This document shows, piece by piece, positions 53,641 through 63,317 of a stretch of DNA of 64,000 bases. Position numbers and translations under genes: made by a program. The first letter of the stretch is position 1, and each line of letters opens with the position of its first letter. Below the pieces are notes generated by a model that saw nothing but the letters and a program-made list of their open reading frames with translations, was not told the DNA's origin and searched no databases. The stretch comes from Hyphobacterium sp. CCMP332. Lineage in GTDB: Bacteria > Pseudomonadota > Alphaproteobacteria > Caulobacterales > Maricaulaceae. The stretch lies in assembly GCF_014323565.1 (NCBI RefSeq), contig NZ_CP058669.1, forward strand, positions 186,001 through 250,000. Reading direction: 5' to 3'.

Positions 53641-54431
53641 CAGACGCGGCCCGCAAGGCGCGCTGGATCGGGCAACTGAAATCTGCCGGGATCGGCGAGG
53701 CGGCTGTCGACCTGCGTCATATCCTTCTCGCAGCGGCGGATGACGCGCACGTCGACGACATGGTCGCCCGCCGCGCCCGCCGTGAACCACTCTCCCACAT
53801 TCTTGGTGACAAGCCCTTCTGGACGCTGGACCTGAAGGTCACGCCCGACGTGCTGACCCCGCGCAGCGATACCGAAACGCTGGTCGAGACTGTGTTGAAG
53901 CATGCCGGCGACAAGAGCGCTGCGCTGGAAATCGCCGATTTCGGCACCGGTTCCGGCGCCATCCTGCTCGCACTCCTGTCTGAATTGCCCAACGCATCCG
54001 GTCTGGGTGTCGATATCAGCGAATCGGCGCTCGCCATTGCCCGCGAAAATGCCTTCCGGAATGGCCTTGAGGCGCGGGCGGTTTTCCGCACCGGCAACTG
54101 GGCTGACAGTGTCGAAGACAACAGTCTCGATATCGCGGTGTCCAACCCGCCCTATATCACCAGCGCGGTCATCGACACGCTGGAGCCGGAGGTACGCGAT
54201 CATGAACCGCGTATCGCGCTGGATGGCGGTGATGACGGTATGTATGTCTATCGCTTTCTTTTGCCAGAGCTTTTCCGCATTCTGAAGCCTTATGGGCGGA
54301 TGGCAGTCGAGATCGGGTATGATCAGGCAGAGGCCGTCAGCGCGCTGGCCGGGGCCGCCGGATTTGCCGATATCGCGACGACCCGTGATCTCGGCGGACA
54401 GCCGCGTGTGGTCTCGGGTCACAAACCATAA
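53637..54431 (+). CDS. prmC: Release-factor glutamine methyltransferase PrmC
   Basis: 264 residues. It methylates the GGQ glutamine of release factors. The AdoMet motif is IADFGTGSGAILLALL and the active-site motif is VSNPPYITSAV (NPPY). The N-terminal helical domain includes ARRAREPLSHILG-type sequence (here RREPLSHILGDKPFW). It is at the end of the prfA-MOSC-prmC operon and starts 4 bases inside the MOSC gene. Confidence 0.95.
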   Translation: MTDAARKARWIGQLKSAGIGEAAVDLRHILLAAADDAHVDDMVARRARREPLSHILGDKPFWTLDLKVTPDVLTPRSDTETLVETVLKHAGDKSAALEIADFGTGSGAILLALLSELPNASGLGVDISESALAIARENAFRNGLEARAVFRTGNWADSVEDNSLDIAVSNPPYITSAVIDTLEPEVRDHEPRIALDGGDDGMYVYRFLLPELFRILKPYGRMAVEIGYDQAEAVSALAGAAGFADIATTRDLGGQPRVVSGHKP

Positions 54432-54655
54432 TCCCCAACCGACAAAGGCACTTGGAAAATGAACCAAGCCGCGCTAGCGTGCAGGCAAGTTGAGGGAAGG
54501 CGCACCGGGCAGGGCTGTCGGGCGCATATATTTCCCCTCCAGCTTATCGTCTGTTTTCGTTATCGGTATTGATCTTCAACGGATGATGCGCGCCGCGAGT
54601 ACACGGGGGAAAGCGGTATGACTTGCAGCCTGACAATGACGAGGAATTGACGACG

Positions 54656-55318
54656 ATGAAGCGTCAGCGCGGACGAGGCCGGGGGAAACCCAGCGGCAAT
54701 CAGGGTAATCGTTCTTTTGAAAGCAATGGACCGGACGTCAAAATCCGGGGCAATGCGGCCACAATTCACGAAAAATACATGCAGCTTGCCCGGGACGCCT
54801 CATCGTCTGGTGATCGCGTCATGGCGGAAAATTACTACCAGCACGCGGACCATTATTTCCGCGTTGTTTCCGAGCAGCAGGCCGTTCTCATCGAACAGCA
54901 GCAGCGCCGGAACCGCCAGCAGGAACAGCAAAGCAGCAATAATAATCAGAGCGATGGCGCCAATGATCGCCGGCGGAATTACCGCAATCGCAATGATTCC
55001 GACAATCATTCCGACGGCCAGCAGACCGCCAATGGCGGTGACCAGCCGCAATCGCGCCAGTCAAATGACAGCGACAACCCGCCGCCCGAAAGCGAGACAC
55101 CGCGCCGCGGCCGCCGGCCTCGCCGTCAGCCAACCGAGGACAAGCGCGATCCGATGGAAGTCGTGGATCCGGAAGCCGGACAGAAAACCGATATTTCCAC
55201 GTCCGGTGATGAGGACGAGCAGCCCAAGCCGCGCCGCGGCCGTCGCCCGCGCAAGGCTCCGGACTCTGACGGCTCCGATGGCAAATCCGGCGGCGGCTCC
55301 GAAACCGAAGCCGCGTGA
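54656..55318 (+). CDS. DUF4167 protein with a disordered RNA-binding-like tail
   Basis: 220 residues. The N-terminal about 75 residues contain the DUF4167 core ([20 protein letters not shown] and [14 protein letters not shown]). The remainder is low complexity: Gln/Asn/Arg-rich, then two similar basic blocks, PRRGRRPRR and PRRGRRPRK, separated by acidic stretches. Such basic repeats resemble RNA- or nucleic-acid-binding tails. The family is common in alphaproteobacteria and its function is unknown. It is monocistronic, followed by a terminator. The 224-base gap upstream from prmC (54432-54655) shows no gene. Confidence 0.82.
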   Translation: MKRQRGRGRGKPSGNQGNRSFESNGPDVKIRGNAATIHEKYMQLARDASSSGDRVMAENYYQHADHYFRVVSEQQAVLIEQQQRRNRQQEQQSSNNNQSDGANDRRRNYRNRNDSDNHSDGQQTANGGDQPQSRQSNDSDNPPPESETPRRGRRPRRQPTEDKRDPMEVVDPEAGQKTDISTSGDEDEQPKPRRGRRPRKAPDSDGSDGKSGGGSETEAA

Positions 55319-55343
55319 TCGCAGCATGAAAACTGAAACTGAC

Positions 55344-55372
55344 AAGCCCCGGCCATCGCGCCGGGGTTTTTG
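55344..55372 (+). terminator. Rho-independent terminator after the DUF4167 gene
   Basis: The stem CCCCGGC/GCCGGGG has a 6-base loop and is followed by TTTTTGT. It lies 26 bases after the stop and separates the gene from clpB. Confidence 0.85.
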
Positions 55373-55493
55373 TTATCGCACCCATCTTGTGTGGTGAATA
55401 GGCAACACCTATCTCCACAGCAGACACGAGGCCGGGCCTTATCCAGGGCGGCCTTGAAATTGCAATCTCGCCAGAACGGGGGATGGAACAGAA

Positions 55494-58125
55494 ATGAATT
55501 TTGAAACCTATACGGATCGTGCGCGATCCATCATCCAGAACGCCCAGCAAAACGCGCTGGCCGCGCGGCATCAGCAATTCACGCCCGAGCATGTGCTCAA
55601 GGCTTTGCTCGATGACGAGGGCGGTCTGTCGGTCAATCTGATCAAGGCCGCCGGCGGTGATGCCGCTGCAGTTCAGGACCAGACCGATCTGGCGCTGGGC
55701 CGCTTGCCCAAGGTCGAAGGCGCAGGCGCGGGCCAGATCTATATGGCACCGCAAACCGCCGATGTATTCAAGACCGCCGAAGAGGCCTCGAAGAAGGCCG
55801 GCGACCAATACGTCTCCGCCGAGCGGATATTGCAGGCGCTTTCCATCGTCAAAGGCGCACACTCGGTAGACATTCTCAGGAATGCCGGTCTCACACCGCA
55901 ATCGCTGAACACCGCCATCAATGACATGCGCGCCGGCCGGACAGCCGACAGTCAGTCTGCAGAAGACACTTATGACGCCCTGAAGAAATACGCGCGCGAT
56001 CTCACCGAAGCGGCCCGCGAAGGCAAGCTTGATCCGGTCATCGGCCGGGATGAGGAAATCCGCCGCGCCATTCAGGTGCTGTCCCGCCGGACCAAGAATA
56101 ATCCCGTCCTGATTGGTGAGCCGGGCGTCGGCAAGACCGCCATCGCCGAAGGTCTGGCCTTGCGCATCGTCAACGGTGACGTGCCGGAAAGCATCAGGGA
56201 AAAGAAACTTCTGGCGCTCGATATGGGCTCGCTGATTGCGGGTGCAAAATATCGCGGTGAATTCGAGGAACGTCTGAAATCCGTGCTCAACGAGGTCAGA
56301 TCTGCGGCCGCCGGGCAATATCATTCTCTTCATTGACGAGATGCACACCCTGGTCGGGGCCGGCAAGACCGATGGCGCGATGGATGCGTCCAATCTTCTC
56401 AAGCCTGCCCTTGCGCGCGGCGAGTTGCACTGCATCGGTGCCACGACGCTGGATGAATATCGCAAGCACGTCGAAAAGGACGCCGCGCTGGCGCGCCGGT
56501 TTCAACCCGTCTTCATTGGCGAGCCCAGCGTGGAGGATACGATCTCCATCCTGCGGGGCCTCAAGGAAAAGTACGAGGTCCACCACGGTGTGCGGATATC
56601 CGATGGCGCCATCGTCGCAGCAGCTACCCTGTCCAATCGCTACATCACGGACCGTTTCCTTCCGGACAAGGCCATCGATCTGATGGACGAGGCCTCGGCC
56701 CGTTTGCGGATGCAGATCGACTCCAAGCCGGAAGAGCTGGACGAGATGGACCGCCGCATCATGCAGCTGAAAGATCGAGGCGAGGCGCTGAAAAAGGAAA
56801 ACGACGCCGCCTCGAAAGCGACCGGCTCGAAAAGCTGGAAGCGAAATCGCCGAGCTTCAGGAGCAATCCGGTCCGACGATCACCGCCGCCTGGCAGGCCG
56901 AAAGGACAAGCTGGCCTCCTCGACGGACGTCAAGGAAAAGCTGGATCGCGCCCGGGCCGAATTGGCCGACGCCGAACGGCGAGGCGATCTCGGCAAGGCA
57001 TCCGAGTTGAAATACGGCATCATTCCCGATCTCGAAAAGCAAAGGCCGAGGCGGACAATGCAGGCCGATGGCGATGTCATGGTCGAAGGAGGTCGTCGAC
57101 CCCGAACAGATCGCCGGCGTGGTCTCACGCTGGACCGGCGTGCCGGTCGACAAGATGCTCGAAGGCGAGCGCGAGAAACTGCTCTCGATGGAAGTTGCCC
57201 TGCGGGGCCGGGTTGTCGGTCAGGACGAAGCCCTCAGAGCCGTCTCTGATGCCGTGCGCCGCGCCCGTGCCGGCCTCAACGACGAGAACCGCCCGCTCGG
57301 CAGCTTCCTCTTCCTCGGACCAACCGGCGTCGGCAAGACCGAACTGACCAAGGCCCTCGCCGAGTTCCTGTTTGATGACGACAGCGCGATCACCCGCATC
57401 GACATGTCGGAATATATGGAAAAACACTCCGTCGCCCGCCTGATCGGTGCGCCTCCAGGCTATGTCGGCTATGACGAGGGCGGCGCGCTGACCGAGGCCG
57501 TGCGCCGCCGGCCCTATCAGGTGGTGCTGTTCGACGAGGTCGAAAGGCCCACCCGGACGTGTTCAACGTGCTCTTGCAGGTCCTCGACGATGGCCGCCTG
57601 ACCGATGGTCAGGGCCGCACGGTCGATTTCCGCAATACGCTGATCATCATGACCTCCAACCTCGGGTCACAATTCCAGCCGCAGCCCGAGGGTGCGGATG
57701 CTTCCGAGGCCAAGCGCGACGCGGTCATGGGCGCGGTGCGCGCGCATTTCCGCCCGGAATTCCTCAACCGTGTGGACGAGATCATTCTCTTCCGCCGGCT
57801 GGCCGAGGAGCAAATGGGCGCGATCGTCGATATCCAGATGAAGCGCCTGATGAAACTGCTGGCTGATCGCCGCATGACGATCGAGCTGGACGAGGCGGCC
57901 CGCTCCTGGCTCGCCCACAAGGGCTTTGATCCGGCCTATGGTGCGCGTCCATTGAAACGCGTGATCCAGAAAGAGTTGCAGGATCCGCTCGCCCGGCTTC
58001 TGCTCGAGGGTGAGCTCAAGGACGGCGACAATATCAAGGTCTCGTCCGAAGGCGGCCATCTGGTCATCAACGGGCAGATCATCTCCCGCGAAGCCGCCGC
58101 TCCGCCGGATGTGATGGTCAACTAG
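55494..58125 (+). pseudogene. clpB: clpB, disaggregase ATPase, broken by about eight small indels
   Basis: ClpB is the Hsp100 disaggregase that works with DnaK. The pieces cover the whole protein (about 877 codons). They include the N-domain with [18 protein letters not shown]-1 with [15 protein letters not shown], the coiled-coil middle domain, AAA-2 with [17 protein letters not shown], and the C-terminus [21 protein letters not shown]. Frames change near 56313, 56818, 56843, 56904, 57041, 57063, 57086 and 57545. Each is explained by one or two bases lost or gained in short G or A runs, and the expected residues continue in the next frame. No unrelated sequence or stop cluster accumulates, so this is recent decay or sequencing error. 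Confidence 0.93.
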
Positions 58126-58137
58126 ATCCGGAGAACG

Positions 58138-58170
58138 AACCCCTCTCCATTTTCGGAGAGGGGTTTTCTT
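58138..58170. terminator. Terminator between clpB and the converging gene
   Basis: The stem AACCCCTCTCC/GGAGAGGGGTT is separated by a 6-base loop and ends in TTTTCTTT on the plus strand, 13 bases after the clpB stop. The gene on the minus strand ends at the same place, so the hairpin may act in both directions. Confidence 0.85.
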
Positions 58171-58622
58171 TATGCTGCGCTGGCTAGGGACAACCGCAAA
58201 TGCGGTTCGCCATCAGAGGTGCGGGTCACCGTCGAGCCATCCGCCTTGATCGTCGCCTGAATCCGCTTTCGATAGGCCGAGAAGCTGTCGAATTTGACGA
58301 CATCGACCGCCTCGTCCAGATCAAGCGCAATTCGCATAAAGCCGTCTTCGGCCAGCGTCTGCAGGCTGAGGATACGGGCCTTGAAGGGCTGGCCCAGATA
58401 AAGGCCGGATACGTCCTGGCCAACCGCGAGCGGTAACGGCGCGCGATTGCCGGCGGCGGCATGAAGCGTGTTCCAGTCGCGATAGCCGAATTGCCGGGCG
58501 ACCAGCTCCAGCGCTTCGCCATGCTTGATGAAATCGCCCTCTTCGGCGAGCGCATTTCGCAAGCGTTTCGCTTGCGCTTTCAGCGCCTCGAGTGAGGGCA
58601 GGGACAGGGTAGGGGGCATCAT
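58170..58622 (-). CDS. Glyoxalase_8-type protein
   Basis: 150 residues. The N-terminal half is the family signature: LPSLEALKAQAKRLRNALAEEG (seen as EALKAQAKRLRNAL), then HGEALELVARQFGYRDWNTLHAAAG. This motif occurs in proteins annotated as glyoxalase superfamily, although the helical N-terminal domain itself is not a glyoxalase fold. The remainder is a beta-rich domain with no recognised active site. AAGGA precedes the ATG at 58622. Its function is unknown. Confidence 0.75.
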   Translation of the reverse strand: MMPPTLSLPSLEALKAQAKRLRNALAEEGDFIKHGEALELVARQFGYRDWNTLHAAAGNRAPLPLAVGQDVSGLYLGQPFKARILSLQTLAEDGFMRIALDLDEAVDVVKFDSFSAYRKRIQATIKADGSTVTRTSDGEPHLRLSLASAA

Positions 58623-58814
58623 TTCGATCCTTGTGAGGATCCCGAACGTTTCGAAGGGGTTCGCATTGCCTTCATTCCGGGATCTTTCAAGACACCGAAA
58701 ATCGAAATCGAGAGGCTTTCACCATGGACATGTGTCCTGCAAACGGCAGGCAGCCTTGGCCCGGCGCGGTGGATAGGCCCGTCCGGACAAAAGGTCAAGT
58801 CATGGCAGAAGGCG

Positions 58815-60287
58815 CTATTGTGCGCCCGGAGTGCCTTCGGCTGACACAATGCGGGAGGCGGCGGCATCACCGGTCTCGGCCGCATTGCGTGCGCTGTCGC
58901 GAATATCGATGATGCGATCCCGTTCGGCGACAAAGAGCGGAATTTCGTCCTCTTCCAGTGTCCGGCCTGTGGGCAGGTCCAGCGCCATCGGGTTCACCGA
59001 CTGGCCATTGTGATGGACCTCATAGTGCAGGTGCGGCCCGGTCGAGCGGCCAGTCGTGCCGACATATCCGATAATCTGCCCCTGTTGCACGCGCGCACCG
59101 GCGGTGATGCCACGGGCAAATCCCTGCATGTGGGCATAGGCGGTCTGGAAGCCGTTCGAGTGGCGCAGACGCACATAATTACCGAATGAGCCAAAGCGGT
59201 CGGCGCGTTCTACCACGCCATAACCGGCGGCAAAGATCGGCGTGCCGCGCGGCGCGGCAAAATCCGTGCCCCGGTGCAGTCGGTTATATCCCAAGACCGG
59301 ATGGCGCCGCATGCCATAGTGCGAAGAAAGCCGCGCGCCGTTTATGGGCGTCATCATCAGCAGGCGCTGGGCGCTTTCGCCGTCCTCGTTGAAATAGGCA
59401 ATCTGCCCGTCTTCCGATTCATAGCGGTAATATTCCAGCGGATCACCGCGGCCCGCATACATGACATAGAGGATATCGCCCGTGCGCATCACATTACCGT
59501 CGGAATCGAGGAAGCGCTCGAACACCACGTCGAAGCGGTCGCCCTCGCGGATGGAGCGCTGGAAGTCGACGGCATAGGCGAGGATTCCGGCCAGCTCGAC
59601 GACGATGCGGTCTGTGGCACCGGCGGCAAGTGAATCTACATAAAGGCTGGTCGTGATGGAGCCGGAGGAGCGGACCAGCTCACGTTCGAACTCGGCGGTC
59701 ATTTCCCGTGCGCGGTAGGAACCGTCCGCCAAACGTGACACCGTAATCGAGCGATCGATAGCTGGGCGGAAAGAAAAACCGGAAAGGCGGCGCTCGCCTT
59801 CATTGTCTTCTGCGCTGCGGGGCGTTTCCAGATAGACGGTGATGTCCTGACCGGCGCGCAGGCGGCGGACTTCAAAGACCGGATCCAGCGAATTGACCGC
59901 GCGGGCGACATCGCCGCCCGATGCTCCGGCTTCGTTGAGGACGCCTGCCAGCGTGCCGCCACTGGGCACTGTGGCAACAATCGTTTGTGTATCCAGCGGG
60001 CAAGCGACGCAGTCGGTATAGAAGGCAGCATGTTCCAGATCGCGCAGGCTTTCGACCGGAGTGATTGTGTATTGCGGCTCGCTTCGCGACAGAGCAATCG
60101 CGGTATCGCCTGCGGATGCTTCAATGACAGGTGCTGTTTGCGGCTCGCTGACACTGGCCGGGGTGTCACCGCCAAACCGGCTGAAGATCAATGCAATCAA
60201 CAGGATAACGGATAGCGCAATACTTGCGATGATCGCAGCCGAACGGCGGCGAACTTCATCAAGGGAACGTACATCAAATCCGGACAT
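58815..60287 (-). CDS. M23-family metallopeptidase (LytM-type endopeptidase)
   Basis: 490 residues. A short cytosolic N-terminus precedes a transmembrane anchor (AAIIASIALSVILLIALIF, about residues 17-35). A long periplasmic region with a LysM/opacity-like part and the C-terminal LytM domain follow. The zinc site is seen as HRGTDFAAPRGTPI and HLHYEV, with GYGVVERADRFGSFGNYV between. It cleaves peptidoglycan cross-links and is probably involved in division or growth. The ATG at 60287 is preferred to GTG at 60290 because of AGG spacing. It is divergent from chpT across a 192-base gap. Confidence 0.88.
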   Translation of the reverse strand: MSGFDVRSLDEVRRRSAAIIASIALSVILLIALIFSRFGGDTPASVSEPQTAPVIEASAGDTAIALSRSEPQYTITPVESLRDLEHAAFYTDCVACPLDTQTIVATVPSGGTLAGVLNEAGASGGDVARAVNSLDPVFEVRRLRAGQDITVYLETPRSAEDNEGERRLSGFSFRPAIDRSITVSRLADGSYRAREMTAEFERELVRSSGSITTSLYVDSLAAGATDRIVVELAGILAYAVDFQRSIREGDRFDVVFERFLDSDGNVMRTGDILYVMYAGRGDPLEYYRYESEDGQIAYFNEDGESAQRLLMMTPINGARLSSHYGMRRHPVLGYNRLHRGTDFAAPRGTPIFAAGYGVVERADRFGSFGNYVRLRHSNGFQTAYAHMQGFARGITAGARVQQGQIIGYVGTTGRSTGPHLHYEVHHNGQSVNPMALDLPTGRTLEEDEIPLFVAERDRIIDIRDSARNAAETGDAAASRIVSAEGTPGAQ

Positions 60288-60479
60288 CACTGGCCTTTAA
60301 TGGATAGCTAACTTGCTTCGTTCAACCATCAAGCAAGAACCGCGCCCGCTGCGGTCCTACAGTCAGTTTCCAACGCGGGCATGACAATGACGTGACGTAA
60401 GGAAGTTGCCAAGAGCTTACTGACAGTGCGAAATCGCAAGTTCAGGACATCTTGGCAGAATCATGTATCAGGATAAAAC

Positions 60480-61154
60480 ATGACCCAGATCAAACCCGCC
60501 GAACTCGCTCCCGAACAGATGGCCGCACTTTTGTGCGCCCGTCTCTGCCACGACCTTGTCAGCCCGGTTTCCGCCATGGGCATGGCCTTTTCCGTGCTGG
60601 ATGATGATGACTCCGAAGACATGCGCGAGAATGCGATTGATCTGGTGCGCGAAAATGCCCGCCAGGCCGAAGCCAAGCTGGAATTTGCTCGGATTGCTTT
60701 CGGTGCCGCCGGTTCAGCTCCGGGAACGATGGAATCGTCCGAACTGAAACGCCTTGCAGAAAACTATTTCTCCACGCTTCGCCCCGACCTCGTCTGGAAG
60801 GTCAGCGCGCCGGGGCTGGAAAAGACCGCCGCTCGTTTGCTGCTCAATCTGTGCATGACAGCGGCCACGTCTGCGGCCCGCGGCGGCACGGTCACGGTGG
60901 AAGCCAATGATGACGGCGCCGGCGGTGTGCGTCTGCATCTGGTCGCCGAAGGCCCGAAAGCCGACCTCAAGCCCGACTTCGAGGGTGCCCTCGAAGGTCA
61001 TGAGCCCGAGGACGGTTTCAATGGCCGCTCGATCCAGCCCTATTATACCGGCCTGATTGCCCGCTCGACGGGAGGGCGCGTGACTGCCAGCAAAGGCCAG
61101 GACCGCGTGGAGTTTGTGGCGCTTGTCGCTCCGAAAGCCTCACTCGCCGCCTGA
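60480..61154 (+). CDS. chpT: Histidine phosphotransferase ChpT
   Basis: 224 residues. The phospho-accepting His is H24 in CARLCHDLVSPVSAMGMA, and the C-terminal degenerate ATPase-like domain ends with QPYYTGLIARSTGGRVTAS. ChpT relays phosphate from CckA to CtrA and CpdR in the alphaproteobacterial cell-cycle network. Its partner ctrA is 2.2 kb downstream. A receiver protein and cheR follow on the same strand. Confidence 0.93.
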   Translation: MTQIKPAELAPEQMAALLCARLCHDLVSPVSAMGMAFSVLDDDDSEDMRENAIDLVRENARQAEAKLEFARIAFGAAGSAPGTMESSELKRLAENYFSTLRPDLVWKVSAPGLEKTAARLLLNLCMTAATSAARGGTVTVEANDDGAGGVRLHLVAEGPKADLKPDFEGALEGHEPEDGFNGRSIQPYYTGLIARSTGGRVTASKGQDRVEFVALVAPKASLAA

Positions 61155-61234
61155 TTTCTCAAACCCCTGTTAACCAAAGCGCGCGACGATTCTCCTTCAG
61201 ACGCTGATCCATGCGTCACGGAGAGATGAGCGCC

Positions 61235-61606
61235 ATGAAAACCTGCCTTGTCGTGGACGATAGCCGCGTGATCCGAAAGGTCGCCCGCCGCATCATCGAG
61301 GGGTTCAAGCTGAATTGCGAGGAAGCCGCAGACGGTGCGGAAGCGCTGGCCTACTGCCGCAAGACCATGCCCGACGCGATCCTGCTCGACCGAAACATGC
61401 CGGTCATGAACGGCATCGATTTCGTCAAGGCACTCCGTCAGGAGCCCAATGGCGACACGCCGGTCGTTGTTTTCTGCACCACGGAAAATGATGTGCCCTC
61501 GATCACCGAAGCGCTGCGCGCGGGGGTCGACGAATACATCATGAAGCCGTTCGACACGGACATCGTGCAGTCGAAATTCCAGCAAGTCGGCCTGATCGGG
61601 GAATAA
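61235..61606 (+). CDS. Single-domain response regulator (CheY-like)
   Basis: 123 residues, a stand-alone receiver. The acidic pocket is D8 D9, the phospho-acceptor D52 in AILLDRNMPVMNG and the conserved Lys K104 in YIMKPFD; a Thr-type switch residue is in VVFCTTEND. No output domain is present, so it acts through protein contacts in chemotaxis/motility or as a ChpT-linked receiver. The ATG at 61235 is used; an in-frame ATG at 61226 is too close to the GGAG. It precedes cheR by 4 bases. Confidence 0.9.
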   Translation: MKTCLVVDDSRVIRKVARRIIEGFKLNCEEAADGAEALAYCRKTMPDAILLDRNMPVMNGIDFVKALRQEPNGDTPVVVFCTTENDVPSITEALRAGVDEYIMKPFDTDIVQSKFQQVGLIGE

Positions 61607-61610
61607 AACC

Positions 61611-62447
61611 ATGTTGGACGCCGCCGCCATCAAAACCATTTCCGAGGAAGCCCGCCGCCGGGCCGGCATCGCCATCCCGCAAGCCCAGACCTATCTGGTC
61701 GAGGCGCGGCTGGCACCTGTGGCCCGATCAGAGGGCTATGACAGTCAGGCAGATCTGGTGCGGGCGCTGGAAAGTTCAAAGGATGATCGTCTCTGGCGGC
61801 GCGTCGTCGAAAGTCTGGCGGACCATGAGACGTGGTTCTTCCGCGACCCGGCACCGCTGGATCATTTCATGGCCGACATTCTGCCGGTTCTGGCCCGGGT
61901 GAAGGCCCGCAAGGCGCCGATCCGCATTCTGTGCGCCGGGTGCGGCACGGGGCAGGAAGCCTGGTCGCTTGCCATCTTGCTCGAAGAGCAAAAGGCGCGC
62001 CTCGGTGCCATGGATATTGAAATTGTCGGCACCGATATTTCCCGTCGTGCCATAGAGCGGGCGCAGTCGGCGGCCTATTCGCAGTTCGAGGTCCAGCGTG
62101 GTCTTTCCATCCACCGCCTGATCGAACATTTCGAACCGCATGGCCAGCAATGGGTGCTGAAAGATTCCATCAAACGCTGGGTCCGGTTTGAGCGCGGCAA
62201 TATTCTCCGGCCCTCCGAGGGACTGGGCACGTTCGACATCATCTTCTGCCGCAATGTGTTGTCAGGGCTCACACTGGATGCGCGCCGTCATTCCCTGCGC
62301 ATGATCTCGGAACTTTCGGGTCCGGCCGGATATCTGGTGCTCGGGCAAGGCGAAACCATCGCGGGTGCCGGCGAATACTATCGCGCCATGTCAGGTGCGC
62401 GCAGCGTCTATGCCCGCACCATGGAGACCGCCCAGCAGGCCGCCTGA
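61611..62447 (+). CDS. cheR: CheR chemoreceptor methyltransferase
   Basis: 278 residues. The N-terminal helical domain is followed by DHETWFFRDPAPLDHF, the AdoMet motif CAGCGTGQEAWSLAILL and FDIIFCRNVLSGL. CheR methylates glutamates on chemoreceptors. The pairing with a receiver protein, without a full che operon, suggests a motility regulator or a second pathway. The promoter region before the receiver gene contains a TTAACCA half-site that CtrA might bind. Confidence 0.93.
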   Translation: MLDAAAIKTISEEARRRAGIAIPQAQTYLVEARLAPVARSEGYDSQADLVRALESSKDDRLWRRVVESLADHETWFFRDPAPLDHFMADILPVLARVKARKAPIRILCAGCGTGQEAWSLAILLEEQKARLGAMDIEIVGTDISRRAIERAQSAAYSQFEVQRGLSIHRLIEHFEPHGQQWVLKDSIKRWVRFERGNILRPSEGLGTFDIIFCRNVLSGLTLDARRHSLRMISELSGPAGYLVLGQGETIAGAGEYYRAMSGARSVYARTMETAQQAA

Positions 62448-62477
62448 AAGGGTTTGCCTGCGGGCGAAGTCAGCTGA

Positions 62478-63203
62478 TTATTCCACCGCCCCGATCAATT
62501 CCGGGCGCAGCGACATTTGTTCCGCCACCGATTCCGCCAGATCGCGGGTAGCCAGGCGCATGGTGTCCAGCCCGGCTTCATCGCTGAGCGAGGCCGCGGC
62601 ATGGATATCGTAATACCCGTTCCCGTGACCATTCGGCAGTGTGTAGGCATAGCGGTGAATGACCTGTGCTTCGGCGAAGTAATGTCCGTCCTCTTCCGGA
62701 TCCGGACCATAGGCGAGGCAAAGGTCCAGCCGTTGGCCATAGGGCGCGTCCGTTTCGGCCACGACCGTATGTTCGCCGCTCTCGCAGAAGTATTCCGGCA
62801 GCGGTGGCAGCCCGGCTTCCCCGGATGACGCTTCGCCGTCCGATGTGGTCTCATGACGCGAGATATCGAAATCGAGGCCGAGCGCCCATTCAAACTCACC
62901 TCCGGTGCCGGGCATGGCTTCTTCGGTATCGTCATAGATCCGGGTCAGCTCTGCGGTCAGCGCAAAGGGATCACGGACCCGGTAATGCGAGGTCAATTCG
63001 GCGCTCTGCGCGATGAAGCGGCTCCAGTTCGCACCGAAGGAATCGACGTCATCAATCTGCTGGAGCGTTGACTGGAGAAAATCCAGATAGGCGTCGACCT
63101 GTTCCTGCGTGGCGGTGTCGATATCGGGCATGTTGGGCAAGGTCAGCGTTTCGTTCTGAACGGCAGAAAGGCTGGCGGCCAGAAGCGCAGCGGAAATCAG
63201 CAT
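62478..63203 (-). CDS. Secreted protein of unknown function, 241 residues
   Basis: The start region MLISAALLAASLSAVQ is a short signal-like segment, and the mature protein is rich in acidic residues. Two cysteines (in YFCESGEH and LDLCLAYGPD) could pair. The middle has a Ser/Gly/Glu-rich linker. No family recognised. It lies between cheR (converging) and ctrA (same strand), with its own transcription suspected because ctrA has a terminator before it. Confidence 0.6.
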   Translation of the reverse strand: MLISAALLAASLSAVQNETLTLPNMPDIDTATQEQVDAYLDFLQSTLQQIDDVDSFGANWSRFIAQSAELTSHYRVRDPFALTAELTRIYDDTEEAMPGTGGEFEWALGLDFDISRHETTSDGEASSGEAGLPPLPEYFCESGEHTVVAETDAPYGQRLDLCLAYGPDPEEDGHYFAEAQVIHRYAYTLPNGHGNGYYDIHAAASLSDEAGLDTMRLATRDLAESVAEQMSLRPELIGAVE

Positions 63204-63257
63204 GAAAACTCCCCTTTATCTGCGAACAAGACTGCCACATTCCGGAAATCAGGCAAA

Positions 63258-63290
63258 GAAAAAGCCCGGAGCGGGGGCGCCGGGCTTGTC
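63258..63290 (-). terminator. Rho-independent terminator after ctrA
   Basis: On the minus strand a stem AAGCCCGG/CCGGGCTT with a GC-rich loop is followed by TTTTTCTTT. It begins about 28 bases after the ctrA stop. Confidence 0.85.
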
Positions 63291-63317
63291 CTTCAGTCAG
63301 GTCGGAGAAGAGGCGGG

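Noticed and set aside
55373-55493. Possible RpoH promoter upstream of clpB (CTTGAAA near 55452)
   Set aside because: The -35-like CTTGAAA has no acceptable -10 at the right distance, so a heat-shock promoter is expected biologically but not shown by the sequence.
54888-56465. 525-codon minus-strand frame across the DUF4167 and clpB genes
   Set aside because: It crosses two real plus-strand genes and a terminator and has no family features.
60297-60312. TTAA-N7-CTAAC, one mismatch from a full CtrA box, between the M23 gene and chpT
   Set aside because: It lies only 10-25 bases before the M23 start codon, over the ribosome-site region, and about 170 bases from chpT. Activation from there is unlikely and the match is not perfect, so it is not listed as a site.
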